DNA of 64,000 bases from Microbacterium forte. GTDB lineage: Bacteria; Actinomycetota; Actinomycetes; Actinomycetales; Microbacteriaceae. Shown piece after piece: positions 45,704 to 54,167 of this stretch. Location: contig NZ_CP116871.1 of assembly GCF_031885415.1 (NCBI RefSeq), forward strand, positions 1,798,001 through 1,862,000. The letters run 5' to 3'. Position 1 is the stretch's first letter, and each line of letters opens with the position of its first letter. Under the pieces are notes generated by a model. The model had not been told where the DNA came from. It was given only the letters and a program-made list of their open reading frames with translations, and ran no database searches. Position numbers and translations under genes: made by a program.

Positions 45704-46533
45704 GCACCATGACCGCACCGACGCGCTTCGGCCTCCCCCGCACGATCCGACTCGGCGTGCGTCGCATCGGCTTCGAGCTGCGACAGTACTTCCGCGCGGG
45801 AGATCAGGTCTTCTTCACGTTCCTGTTCCCCACCGTGATGTATCTGATCTTCGCGACCATCTTCACCGGCGACGTCGGCGAGGGCGCTGACAAGGTGAGC
45901 ATGGCGACGTACTACCTCCCCGGACTCATCGCGGGCGGCATCTTCCTCTCGGGAGTGCAGGGCCTGTCGATCGAGATCGCAGTCGAGAAGAGCGACGGCA
46001 CGCTGAAGCGCCTCGGAAGCACCCCGATCTCGCCCGCGACGTATTTCATAGGCAAGATCGGCGAGGTGTTCGTGACCGCGATCCTGCAGATGGCGCTGCT
46101 CCTCACCGTCGCGGTCGTGCTCTACAAGGTGCAGCTGCCCGTGGATGCAGAGTCGTGGGGCCTGTTCGCCTGGGTGTTCGTGCTCGGTCTGCTCTCGTGC
46201 ACGCTGCTCGGCATCGCCCTGTCGGCGCTCCCCCGTTCGGGCAAGACCGCGTCGGCCGTGGTGATCCCGGTCGTGCTGCTGCTGCAGTTCATCTCGGGCG
46301 TCTACATCGCCTTCTCAGCCCTGCCCGAGTGGCTGCAGAACGTCGCCGCCGTGTTCCCGCTCAAGTGGATCGCTCAGGGGATGCGCGCGGCGATCCTGCC
46401 CGACTCGTTCAGAGTCGCAGAACCGGGAGGCGAATGGAACCTCGGTCTCGTCGCGATCATGCTGGCGATCTGGCTCATCGCAGGCTTCATCCTCAGCCGC
46501 GCGACCTTCCGCTGGATCCGTCAGAGCGGATGA
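45700..46533 (+). CDS. ABC-2-type exporter permease
   Basis: A 277-residue membrane protein with six helices. YYLPGLIAGGIFLSGVQGLSIEIAVEKSDGTLKRL is the conserved loop of ABC-2 permeases of the drug or lipid exporter type, and VIPVVLLLQFISGVYIAF a later helix. Works with the ATPase encoded just before (ATGA overlap). Substrate unknown; an envelope-active drug or antimicrobial is plausible because a two-component system follows. Confidence 0.9.
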   Translation: MSTMTAPTRFGLPRTIRLGVRRIGFELRQYFRAGDQVFFTFLFPTVMYLIFATIFTGDVGEGADKVSMATYYLPGLIAGGIFLSGVQGLSIEIAVEKSDGTLKRLGSTPISPATYFIGKIGEVFVTAILQMALLLTVAVVLYKVQLPVDAESWGLFAWVFVLGLLSCTLLGIALSALPRSGKTASAVVIPVVLLLQFISGVYIAFSALPEWLQNVAAVFPLKWIAQGMRAAILPDSFRVAEPGGEWNLGLVAIMLAIWLIAGFILSRATFRWIRQSG

Positions 46534-46579
46534 CATCGGCATCGCGGTCGCCCCGGCGCACGGTTCGACGTCATCGCGG

Positions 46580-46603
46580 CGTCGGGCTGTGCGTCGGGCT
46601 GTG
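46580..46603 (+). repeat. 12-bp tandem duplication upstream of the histidine kinase
   Basis: CGTCGGGCTGTG occurs twice head-to-tail (46580-46591 and 46592-46603), 24 bp before the kinase ATG. It may be an activator-binding repeat or slippage. Confidence 0.6.
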
Positions 46604-46627
46604 CCGAACAGTGGAAGAGTGGTGCGC

Positions 46628-47848
46628 ATGAGCCGCGTGATCCGCCGAGAGCGCCTGGGGTGGGACATCGCCGCGACCGCGCTGCTGCTCGCGGTGGCCG
46701 GCCTCTCCCTCACCCTCCCGCAGAACTTCCCCGGGTCACGCTGGGTGCTCGTCGCCATCACCGTCGGGGTCTTCCTCGTCTACGCGTTCGGCGCCCGCTC
46801 CTATGTCGGGATTCATGAGGGCGTCGAGGATCCTGCGCCCGCTGTCTCGGCGCTGCTGCAGGTCGCGATGATCTCGCTTCTCGCGGTGGGCGTGGCGATC
46901 GAGCCGAACATGCTGCTGCTGCAGACCCTGGTGCTGCCGCTCATCTGGATGACGTCACGATCGACCCTGCAGGCCGTGCTGGTCACGGTGGGCAACGGCG
47001 TCGTGCTCGGTCTCGCCTACGGCTACTGGGGCGACTTCACCGCCGATGCGCTCAGCACCGGTTTCCTCTCGTCCGGTCTGTCGACCGCGTTCAGCCTCGC
47101 TCTCGGCCTCTGGATCACGCGCATCGCCGAGTGGGGCGTCGAGCGCCAGAATCTCCTGGCGGATCTGACCGACGCACAGGCGGGCCTCGAGACGGCGAGC
47201 CGCGAAGCCGGTGCGATCGAGGAGCGCGCTCGTCTCGCTCGCGACGTGCACGACACGATCGCCCAGAGCCTCGCGAGCATCGTCATGCTCGCTGAGCGCG
47301 CGCGTATCGACGGCTCGCCCGCCGCGATCGAGCTGATCGAGAGCGCGGCACGAGAGGCGCTCGTCGAAGCCAGGGCTCTCGTGGCCGTGACCTCGCCCGC
47401 GCCGTCCGCCGGCTCGCTCGGAGACGCGCTCCGCCGCCTCGGCGCCCGCTTCGCGAGGGAGACCGGCATGCGCGTCGACGTGTCGGCATCGGATGCTGTG
47501 CTGGCGCGAGACGTGCAGGTCGTCCTGCTGCGTTGCGCGCAAGAGGGCCTCGCGAACGTGCGCAAGCACTCCGGCGCCGCATCCACTCGGGTCACCCTCG
47601 CGATCGCCGATTCCGCGGAGCTCCGCATCCGCGATGACGGCCGCGGACTCGGAGGAGTCTCGATCGACGATGACCGCGGATTCGGTCTTGCGGGGATGCG
47701 GGAGCGGGTCTCCCTCGTCGGCGGCACCCTGACCGTCGCAGACGGAACGCAGACCGGCACAGACCTGACCGTGCGCATCCCGCTGCACGCCGAGGCCACG
47801 ACCGAGGCCGAGTCCACGGCCGAGGCCGAGAAGGAGACGACGCCATGA
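46628..47848 (+). CDS. Sensor histidine kinase (NarL-type, HisKA_3)
   Basis: A 406-residue kinase. About five transmembrane helices (residues 13-165) form a small membrane sensor with no large external domain. The phosphoacceptor His208 is in RLARDVHDTIAQSL. The ATP-binding domain has LRCAQEGLANVRKHSGA and DDGRGLGG. The stop overlaps the response regulator start by 4 bp. Such intramembrane-type kinases often detect envelope stress or drugs and control the neighbouring exporter. Start 46628 has GGAAGAG upstream. Confidence 0.9.
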   Translation: MSRVIRRERLGWDIAATALLLAVAGLSLTLPQNFPGSRWVLVAITVGVFLVYAFGARSYVGIHEGVEDPAPAVSALLQVAMISLLAVGVAIEPNMLLLQTLVLPLIWMTSRSTLQAVLVTVGNGVVLGLAYGYWGDFTADALSTGFLSSGLSTAFSLALGLWITRIAEWGVERQNLLADLTDAQAGLETASREAGAIEERARLARDVHDTIAQSLASIVMLAERARIDGSPAAIELIESAAREALVEARALVAVTSPAPSAGSLGDALRRLGARFARETGMRVDVSASDAVLARDVQVVLLRCAQEGLANVRKHSGAASTRVTLAIADSAELRIRDDGRGLGGVSIDDDRGFGLAGMRERVSLVGGTLTVADGTQTGTDLTVRIPLHAEATTEAESTAEAEKETTP

Positions 47849-48468
47849 TCCGCGTCATCGTCGCCGACGACCATCCGATCGTGCGGTCCGGCATCGTGGG
47901 ACTCATCGCCCTCGATCCGGGTCTCGAAGTCGTCGGGCAGGCGGCGAACGGCGCGGAGGCGGTCGACCTGGCCGCTCGTCTGCGCCCGGAAGTCGTGCTG
48001 ATGGATCTCCGGATGCCCGGCACCTCCGGCATCGAGGCGACGTCGCGCATCGCTGCAGAGCTGCCCGAGGTGCGCGTTCTCGTGCTGACGACGTACGAGA
48101 CCGACGACGACATCCTCGGTGCGATCGAGGCGGGGGCGAGCGGTTACCTCCTCAAGGCCGCCCCGCAGGAGGAGATCGTCGCGGGGATCCGGGCCGTCGC
48201 TGACGGCCATACGGTCCTCGCCCCGACGATCGCCGCCACGCTCGTCACGCGGATGCGCGGCGACCGACCGGGCAGACCTCAGCTGAGCCCGCGGGAACGC
48301 GAAGTGCTCCGCCTCGTCGCGGCGGGTCGCAGCAATCCGGAGATCGCCCGCGAGCTGTTCATCGGCGAGGCCACGGTGAAGACTCACCTGATCCACGTCT
48401 TCGAGAAGCTCGAGGTCTCCGACCGCACGCGTGCCGTGACGCGGGCGCTCGAACTCGGCCTGATCTAG
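47845..48468 (+). CDS. NarL/FixJ-family response regulator
   Basis: A 207-residue regulator. The receiver domain has the acidic pair Asp8/Asp9, phospho-acceptor Asp54 in LMDLRMPG and Lys in YLLKA. The LuxR-type helix-turn-helix (LSPREREVLRLVAAGRSNPEIARELFIGEATVKTHL) is C-terminal. Partner of the upstream kinase; its target is probably the adjacent ABC exporter. Confidence 0.95.
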   Translation: MIRVIVADDHPIVRSGIVGLIALDPGLEVVGQAANGAEAVDLAARLRPEVVLMDLRMPGTSGIEATSRIAAELPEVRVLVLTTYETDDDILGAIEAGASGYLLKAAPQEEIVAGIRAVADGHTVLAPTIAATLVTRMRGDRPGRPQLSPREREVLRLVAAGRSNPEIARELFIGEATVKTHLIHVFEKLEVSDRTRAVTRALELGLI

Positions 48469-48485
48469 ACGACGACGGAGAACGC

Positions 48486-48519
48486 GAACGGCCCCCATCC
48501 CGAGGGATGAGGGCCGTTC
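48486..48519. terminator. Bidirectional terminator
   Basis: GAACGGCCC...GGGCCGTTC (9-bp stem, 48486-48494 with 48511-48519) extended by an inner CATCCC/GGGATG pairing, between the convergent response regulator and desaturase genes. Confidence 0.85.
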
Positions 48520-48539
48520 GAATCAGCGATGCGGACTGT

Positions 48540-49703
48540 CTACGCGCGGACGAACTGCGTGGCTGCGGGGCAGTCGAAGGGATCAGCACCGGCGGCGAGG
48601 CCGACCCGGTTGAGGTACTCGATGACGATCGCGTACGAGCGCAGAAGGCTCGTCTCGGTGTAGGGCACGTCGTTCGAGACGCAGTAGTCGCGGACGATCT
48701 CGCGGGCCTTCGAGAGGTGCGGACGCGGCATGTTCGGGAACAGGTGGTGCTCCACCTGATAGTTGAGACCGCCCATGAGCCAGGTGGCCCACCATCCGCC
48801 GCGGATGTTGCGCGAGGTACGCACCTGCTTCGAGAAGAAGTCGAGGCGGGCGTTCGGGTCGATGATCGGCATGCCCTTGTGGTTCGGGGCGAACGACGCC
48901 CCCATGTAGACGCCGAAGACGGCGAGCTGCACGCCCATGAAGGCGAATGCCATGCCGAGCGGGAGCATCAGGAAGACCGGGATCAGAACGATCGCGAACC
49001 GGAGGGCGATCAGCCCCAGCTCGATCCAACGGCCCTTGGCCTTCTTGCTGGTCACCAGGTGCTTGACGCCGAGATAGTGGAGGTTGAGCCCCTCGAGCGT
49101 CAGCAGCGGGAAGAACAGCCATCCCTGCTTGCGCGTGATCAGGCGGACGATGCCGCGCGACTGCGCCGCATCCGTCTCGAGGAACGAGATCGTGTCGACC
49201 TCGATGTCGGGGTCCTTTCCGACCTGGTTCGGGTTTCCGTGGTGCTTGGTGTGCTTGGAGTCCCACCACGAGTAGCTGATGCCGACGACGCCGGCGGCCA
49301 GGATGCGAGCGAGGCGGAAGTTCGCCGGGCCCGAGGTGAGGATCTGGCGGTGCGCCGCCTCATGGGCGAGGAACGCCACCTGCGTGAGGACGAGGCCGAG
49401 GCCAGCGGCGATCAGCAGCTGGAACCAGCTGTCGCCGAGCAGGATGAAGCCGGTGATGAGTCCTCCGAGGGCGACGGCGAGGCCGGCGGCGACGAAGATG
49501 TAGAACCATCCGGCGCGCCGGAGAAGGCCCGTCTCCCGGACGACCTGCGACACCTGCTTGTAAGCGTGCGTCATCGGGGGGATGTCTGCGTTTCCGGAAT
49601 ACGTCTGGCGTACCGGTCCGAGCGTGGCCGCGGTCTTTTCGACCTGTGAAATGGAGATGTTGCTCTCCCGTCGATTGGAGCCCTTGAGCTGTGATAAGCC
49701 CAA
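48540..49703 (-). CDS. Membrane fatty-acid desaturase
   Basis: A di-iron acyl-lipid desaturase of up to 387 residues. Histidine boxes are HEAAH, HTKHH and NYQVEHHLFP; four to six helices surround them. It adds a double bond to membrane lipid acyl chains, often in response to cold. The first canonical start is TTG at 49703, without a convincing ribosome binding site. A GGGAGAG (49663-49669) lies just before ATC TCC ATT codons, so translation could begin there, or at the ATG at 49574. The N-terminal end is uncertain. Confidence 0.85.
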   Translation of the reverse strand: MGLSQLKGSNRRESNISISQVEKTAATLGPVRQTYSGNADIPPMTHAYKQVSQVVRETGLLRRAGWFYIFVAAGLAVALGGLITGFILLGDSWFQLLIAAGLGLVLTQVAFLAHEAAHRQILTSGPANFRLARILAAGVVGISYSWWDSKHTKHHGNPNQVGKDPDIEVDTISFLETDAAQSRGIVRLITRKQGWLFFPLLTLEGLNLHYLGVKHLVTSKKAKGRWIELGLIALRFAIVLIPVFLMLPLGMAFAFMGVQLAVFGVYMGASFAPNHKGMPIIDPNARLDFFSKQVRTSRNIRGGWWATWLMGGLNYQVEHHLFPNMPRPHLSKAREIVRDYCVSNDVPYTETSLLRSYAIVIEYLNRVGLAAGADPFDCPAATQFVRA

Positions 49704-49779
49704 GGCAGATCGCCCAACGCTTAACTCAACCTAACCCCCCGCACATGCGCCGTGGGGAATACATCGGCACCCCTTGACG

Positions 49780-49798
49780 ATTCACAGGTCCTGTGAAT
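49780..49798. promoter_or_regulatory. 19-bp palindrome upstream of the desaturase
   Basis: ATTCACAGG and CCTGTGAAT flank a single T, a perfect dyad. It lies 77 bp upstream of the TTG start of the desaturase and just after the stop of the small gene at 49806. It may be an operator for the desaturase or a terminator for the small gene. Confidence 0.5.
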
Positions 49799-49805
49799 GA
49801 AACGG

Positions 49806-50102
49806 TCAGGCGCGGGCTCGCCGAGGGCGTCTTCTCAGCGCCCGCGGGAGCGCGAACGAGAAGGTGCGTGCGCGGCGTTTCGGGGCGCACGCGCCCTCGA
49901 GTGCCTCGCGCGCGTCGTCGAGAGAATCGAAGGCGCCGAGCTCGGTCCCGCGCTGATCACGGGCGAGGTGGGTGGTGCCGTCGAACTCGATGAAACCGGC
50001 GAATTCGCCTGATCGGGTCGCGACGTGCACGTCTGCGTCGGCCTGTTTCCAGGTCAACGGGTCAGAAGGAGGAAAAGTGGTCATGCTCATGGTCATACTC
50101 AT
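49806..50102 (-). CDS. Small hypothetical protein
   Basis: A 98-residue protein. After a Met/Thr-rich start, LTWKQADADVHVATRSGEFAGFIEFDG suggests a small beta-sheet domain seen in other Microbacteriaceae hypothetical proteins. The C-terminus is very basic (KRRARTF, RRRPRRARA), which could bind nucleic acid. The start is uncertain, because a 12-bp tandem repeat supplies four in-frame ATGs (50102, 50096, 50090, 50084). Confidence 0.6.
   Translation of the reverse strand: MSMTMSMTTFPPSDPLTWKQADADVHVATRSGEFAGFIEFDGTTHLARDQRGTELGAFDSLDDAREALEGACAPKRRARTFSFALPRALRRRPRRARA
50079..50102 (-). repeat. 12-bp tandem repeat creating four in-frame ATGs
   Basis: On the minus strand ATGAGTATGACC and ATGAGCATGACC lie head-to-tail, differing at one base. 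Each unit carries two in-frame ATG codons. Confidence 0.75.
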
Positions 50103-50282
50103 TGCTGTGTGACGGGCACGCGATATCGCGACCCGCAAGATGTGAGATCAAGGGCGGATGCCGCGCGCATCGATGCACGTGGTCCGTAATGGCCCTGATC
50201 AGTGGCTCCGTGGACGGCCTAGATAGGGCCAGAACACACGGTGCTCCATCAGTCTAGCAGGTCGGCTTGGCCGGTGCTCGTT

Positions 50283-50726
50283 TCAGCTTTCGGCCGGGAC
50301 CCACACACGCCGCGGGTGGCCCGACGACCCCGCCATGATCCAGGCCCCCTCGGGCTCGGGCCGTGCGTCATCGGCCGCATCCGCCGTCGCCGAGTCCTCC
50401 GTCACAGCGTTCTCCGTGACAGTGTTCTCCGTGACGATCGGCACCTGCTCCCTCGGCTCCGCGCTCTCCCCCGCCGCCCACGCGTCGCGGATGATCCGCC
50501 GAGGGTCGTACTGCCGAGGATCCAACGCCGTCCAGTCCTGGCGGATGCTCGCCACACCGGTCTCCTGCTCGGCTCGCCGCGCCGCGTCGCCTGAGAGCAG
50601 GGTGACACGGCGGACGAGCGCCCCGAGACGGCGCGCGTACTCGGGCAGCCGTCGAGGACCGATGATCACCGTCGCGATCAGCGCGACGAGGAACAGCTTC
50701 TCGATCGTGAGTCCGAACATCGTCAT
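50283..50726 (-). CDS. tatB: TatB-like Sec-independent translocase subunit
   Basis: A 147-residue protein. FGLTIEKLFLVALIATVIIGPRRLP is the TatA/B transmembrane helix and hinge, followed by an amphipathic helix (EYARRLGALVRRV) and a long hydrophilic tail with VTENTVTENAVTED-type repeats. The long tail fits TatB better than TatA. ATG overlaps the tatC stop. With TatA and TatC it completes the twin-arginine translocase. Confidence 0.75.
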   Translation of the reverse strand: MTMFGLTIEKLFLVALIATVIIGPRRLPEYARRLGALVRRVTLLSGDAARRAEQETGVASIRQDWTALDPRQYDPRRIIRDAWAAGESAEPREQVPIVTENTVTENAVTEDSATADAADDARPEPEGAWIMAGSSGHPRRVWVPAES

Positions 50727-51529
50727 CCCTCCGTCGCGCGGGCGGTCATCGCAGCAGCGCTGCGGCGCGCTCTGCGGTCATGGAGCCAGGCGATGAGCAA
50801 CGCCACCAGGAACAGCACGGTCATGGGAACGGCGATCAGGAACATCGACAGCACGTCGGCCGCCGGGGTCACGACCGCGCTGAACAGGACGATGGCGACG
50901 ATGACGATGCGCCAGCTCCTCGCGATCGCCCCGGACGACACGACGCCCAGCAGATTGAGCATCACGAGGAACACCGGAAGCACGAAGGCGATGCCCGTGG
51001 CGAGCACGATCTTGAGGATGAAGTCGACGTAGTACGACGCCTGCAGCAGGGTGCTGTCTTCGGCCGAGGCGAAGCTCGCCAGCAGTTCGACCATGTGAGG
51101 GAACAGGAGGAGACCCGTCAGGCACCCGCCGGCGAACAGGGGGACGGATGCTCCGAGGAACCCGAACGTGTACCTCTTCTCCTTCGTGGTGAGGCCCGGG
51201 GCGAGGAACGCGAAGAGCTCGTACATCCACACGGGACTCGACAGAGCCACACCCGCGAAGAGTGCGATCTTGAGCTTGAGGTCGAACGCCCCGGTGATGC
51301 TGTCGTAGTTCAGGCTCGCATCGCGCGACTCGGCGAGCGCAGTGATGGGTGCCCGCACCACCTCGAGGATCTGGTCCGACAGGACATATCCGGCGGCCAC
51401 CCCGACCAGGAGCGCTGCCGCCGCGCGGTACGAGCGCGTGCGCGCCTCCCGCAGGTGCGACGACAGCGGCATCCCGGTCGGAGCGGACGACGTGCTCGCC
51501 TCGACGGCGTCAGCGACGAGCGCGGACAC
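50723..51529 (-). CDS. tatC: Twin-arginine translocase subunit TatC
   Basis: A 268-residue protein with six helices that binds the twin-arginine signal. HLREARTRSYRAAA near the start corresponds to the conserved HLxELRxR motif. LYELFAF- and APGLT-type motifs (WMYELFAFLAPGLTTKEK) and TPAADVLSMFLIAVPM are also present. It lies 3 bp after tatA and overlaps the tatB-like gene. Confidence 0.95.
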   Translation of the reverse strand: MSALVADAVEASTSSAPTGMPLSSHLREARTRSYRAAAALLVGVAAGYVLSDQILEVVRAPITALAESRDASLNYDSITGAFDLKLKIALFAGVALSSPVWMYELFAFLAPGLTTKEKRYTFGFLGASVPLFAGGCLTGLLLFPHMVELLASFASAEDSTLLQASYYVDFILKIVLATGIAFVLPVFLVMLNLLGVVSSGAIARSWRIVIVAIVLFSAVVTPAADVLSMFLIAVPMTVLFLVALLIAWLHDRRARRSAAAMTARATEG

Positions 51530-51532
51530 GTT

Positions 51533-51775
51533 CTACTCCGCGGCCCGCAGGGCAGGCCTGACGATGTCGGCGGAATCGCGAGCATCCGCAGGACTGCCGA
51601 CACTCGGTGTCGGCGCGATCCGCGCCTCGCTCGGGGTCTCTGCGACCTCCGACTTGAGGATGCGCATGGACTGGCCGACGCTCTTGGCGAGGGCGGGGAG
51701 CTTCGCGGCGCCGAAGATGAGGACGACGATCGCGAGGATGATCAGGGCGTGCCACCCTGTGAGGTTCTGAAGCAT
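51533..51775 (-). CDS. tatA: Twin-arginine translocase subunit TatA
   Basis: An 80-residue protein: one N-terminal helix (LIILAIVVLIFGAAKLP), then an amphipathic helix (ALAKSVGQSMRILKSEV) and a short tail, the standard TatA plan. It oligomerises to form the pore. AGAAGGAAG lies upstream. The first gene of tatA-tatC-tatB; a dioxygenase gene with a Tat signal lies just upstream on the same strand. Confidence 0.92.
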   Translation of the reverse strand: MLQNLTGWHALIILAIVVLIFGAAKLPALAKSVGQSMRILKSEVAETPSEARIAPTPSVGSPADARDSADIVRPALRAAE

Positions 51776-51813
51776 GTCTTCCTTCTTTCTCGTATGAGGT
51801 GCGTGGTTCGTGA

Positions 51814-52797
51814 TCAGTCGGACGGCGGCTCACCACCGCCGCCTGGGCCGCCCTCGCCGCCCGACGGGGCGGAGCCCGCGCTCGGCGTCGTGGTCGTGTC
51901 GACGCCCACCACGAGCGACGCGGAGTACCCGCTGCCGGCGTCACCGGTGACCGTGGCCAGTTGAAGGGCCCCGGAGTCGTCGCCGAAGACGTTGTCGGAG
52001 GAGAGGCTCGTCTGCGCGAAGTTCTGCGAGGACCCCGGGTACCGCGAGTCGGCGTAGACGGTGGCGCAGACGTCTTCCGGCAGCGCCAGCTGGGAGGTGG
52101 CGATGGCGTTGGCCGAGTCCGTGATCGAGTCGACGTCCGGATAGACCTCGAAGTGGATGTGCGGCCAGCGGCCCGAGTAGCATCCGGGGAAGATCGACGT
52201 GAACGAGACCTTACCGTCGGCATCCGCGACCTGCACTCCGCGGAGGTAGGTGACGTCCTCGAGGCCCGAGGAGTACATCGAGTACTCGCCCTCGGCCGTG
52301 CAGTGCCACGCGTAGACCGCGACTCCCTCGAACGGGACGCTGCCGTTCGCGAGATCCACGACCTGCAGCTCGAAGGTCAGGGGGATGCCGTCTGCGGTCG
52401 CCGACCCGTCGATCGAGGTCGTGATGTCCTGACGCACGATGCCGGACTCCTCGAGGACATCCGGCCCGTTCGAGCCGTCGCCGGGGTACGGCCCTGCGGT
52501 CTCATCCGGGATCTCGCCCGTCGCTGTCGTGGCTGTCGATCCGGACGAGCCACCCGTGTCGGTCGTCGCCGTCGAGTCGCTCGTGCTCGACGTGCTGCTC
52601 TGCGACGGAGCGCATGCGGCGAGGACCAGCGCACCCACCCCGAGCCCGGCGAGTCCGAGCACGCCGCGGCGGGTCACCAGCGTGCGGATGTCGAAGGCGG
52701 CGCCCTGATCGACGACCTCCTCGTCGGCGCGGTCGAGCAGTCGCCCCTCGTAGGTCGGGCCCTCAGGGGTCTGGACGGGTTCGGGGATGCGGCTCAT
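51814..52797 (-). CDS. Tat-signal lipoprotein with intradiol ring-cleavage dioxygenase domain
   Basis: A 327-residue exported protein. A long N-region (residues 1-40) precedes TRRGVLGLAGLGVGALVLAAC, a Tat-type RR (43-44) with a lipobox Cys62. A Ser/Thr-rich linker and the catalytic domain follow. The domain has AVYAWHCTAEGEYSMY and GRWPHIHFEVYP, matching the Tyr/His Fe(III) ligands of protocatechuate-dioxygenase-like proteins. The C-terminal tail is Gly/Pro-rich. It has a good ribosome binding site (GAGAGGAG) and lies 38 bp before tatA. An extracellular aromatic-ring oxygenase is likely; substrate unknown. Confidence 0.88.
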   Translation of the reverse strand: MSRIPEPVQTPEGPTYEGRLLDRADEEVVDQGAAFDIRTLVTRRGVLGLAGLGVGALVLAACAPSQSSTSSTSDSTATTDTGGSSGSTATTATGEIPDETAGPYPGDGSNGPDVLEESGIVRQDITTSIDGSATADGIPLTFELQVVDLANGSVPFEGVAVYAWHCTAEGEYSMYSSGLEDVTYLRGVQVADADGKVSFTSIFPGCYSGRWPHIHFEVYPDVDSITDSANAIATSQLALPEDVCATVYADSRYPGSSQNFAQTSLSSDNVFGDDSGALQLATVTGDAGSGYSASLVVGVDTTTTPSAGSAPSGGEGGPGGGGEPPSD

Positions 52798-52886
52798 GAT
52801 CGTGCTCCTCTCGGCGTGGATGGGTGTCGATGTACCCATGGTCACGGAGGGCCCGATCAGCGAGCTATGTCTCGTCTATGCGAAGA

Positions 52887-54056
52887 CTATGACTCCCGGC
52901 GGACGGGCGGGTGCAGGACGAGCACGACGACGATCACGACGAGGACGGCCGCCGTGATCGCCACCGGGATCGGCAGGATCGGGTCGAGCAGCACCACCGC
53001 CGCACCGAGCGGGATGACCGTGTTCACGACGCTGTCGGCGTGCTCGCGGATCGCGATCCACCAGATGCCGAGCAGGAACAGCGCGATGGGGATGGCCACC
53101 GTGAGAGAACCGACGGCGTGCGGGAGATGACTCTCGCCGGTCAGGACGTCGAGCTCGACCTCGATTCCGGCCGAGAAGGCGGCGGCCGCGGCGAAGACGA
53201 AATAGTGCGAGTACCCGTAACGGAGCGACCGCCCGAACGTCGTGATCGCCTTGTGGTGCGGCGGCCAGAAGTAGATCCACCACAGCGAGGCGGTCACCAC
53301 CAGGGTCAGCACGGAGATCGAGATGAGCGGCACGAAGGAGTCGAGCTCGTTCCTCGCATCGATGATCGCGTTGGCGGAGGCGAGGAGGCTCTCACCGAGC
53401 ACGATGAGCGTGAAGAGGCCGTAGCGCTCCGTGATGTGATGCGGATGCCAGGGCGTCTGCCTGCGGTGCTCGGCGAACACCGGCACGCTGATCTCGACGA
53501 GCGCGAAGACGACGAAGGCCACGATCTGGAAAGGCCCCGACGGGATGAACAGGAACAGCACCCACAGCGCCTGCACGCCGGCGATGCCGAACGCGTACCG
53601 ACGGGTCGCGGCCTTCAGCTCTCCCGCACCACGAGACGCGCGCAGCCATTGCCCGATCATCGCGAGACGCATCACGATGTAGCCGATCACCGGCAGCGTG
53701 AAGTCACCGCGCTCGAACGCCGCAGGGATCCCGGCCGCCAGCACGAGGACTCCGCCCATCTGCACGATCGTCGTGACGCGGTAGAGCCAGTCGTCGGTGT
53801 CGAATGATGTGGCGAACCACGTGAAGTTCATCCACGCCCACCACACCGCGAAGAACACCAGCGCATAGGAGGTGATGCCGTGGACGAAGTCGCCGTGGCT
53901 CAGCGCATGGTGCAGTTGGGCCGAGGCGATGCTCACCGCGACGACGAAGACGAGATCGAAGAACAGCTCGAGCGTGCTTGCGGTGCGATGGGGTTGCGCC
54001 GGATCCCTGGGCAGCATGCGGCTGAGATGGAATCGGGTCGCTGAGGTGGTCGTCAC
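52887..54056 (-). CDS. Low-temperature-requirement A (LtrA) family membrane protein
   Basis: A 389-residue protein with about eleven transmembrane helices. TLELFFDLVFVVAVS near the N-terminus and HHITERYGLFTLIVLGESLLA in the middle are the LtrA hallmarks. The biochemical role is unknown. The GTG start is supported by TATTCT (54063-54068) 7 bases upstream, a leaderless arrangement. Lies upstream of and divergent from the exopolysaccharide locus. Confidence 0.88.
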   Translation of the reverse strand: MTTTSATRFHLSRMLPRDPAQPHRTASTLELFFDLVFVVAVSIASAQLHHALSHGDFVHGITSYALVFFAVWWAWMNFTWFATSFDTDDWLYRVTTIVQMGGVLVLAAGIPAAFERGDFTLPVIGYIVMRLAMIGQWLRASRGAGELKAATRRYAFGIAGVQALWVLFLFIPSGPFQIVAFVVFALVEISVPVFAEHRRQTPWHPHHITERYGLFTLIVLGESLLASANAIIDARNELDSFVPLISISVLTLVVTASLWWIYFWPPHHKAITTFGRSLRYGYSHYFVFAAAAAFSAGIEVELDVLTGESHLPHAVGSLTVAIPIALFLLGIWWIAIREHADSVVNTVIPLGAAVVLLDPILPIPVAITAAVLVVIVVVLVLHPPVRRES

Positions 54057-54132
54057 GCGGTCAGAATATCGGCGCCGCTGGCCCCGGAGCGCATGTACTG
54101 AAATAAAGGTTGATCCACTCGCGTGAATTACC

Positions 54133-54161
54133 TTCCGCTGAACGTCCGGTTCCGCTAGAGT
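54133..54161 (+). promoter_or_regulatory. Candidate promoter of the exopolysaccharide locus
   Basis: TAGAGT (54156-54161) is a good -10, preceded after 17 bp by a weak -35 (TTCCGC). Transcription would begin near 54168, giving a leader of about 150 bases to the upstream ORF. Confidence 0.5.
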
Positions 54162-54167
54162 GAACGA

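Noticed and set aside
50191..50230. GGCCCT/AGGGCC inverted repeat with a 28-base loop, in the gap 50103-50282
   Set aside because: Only 6 bp, long loop, and no T-tract; chance pairing is likely in this base composition. Nothing else was seen in this 180-bp gap.
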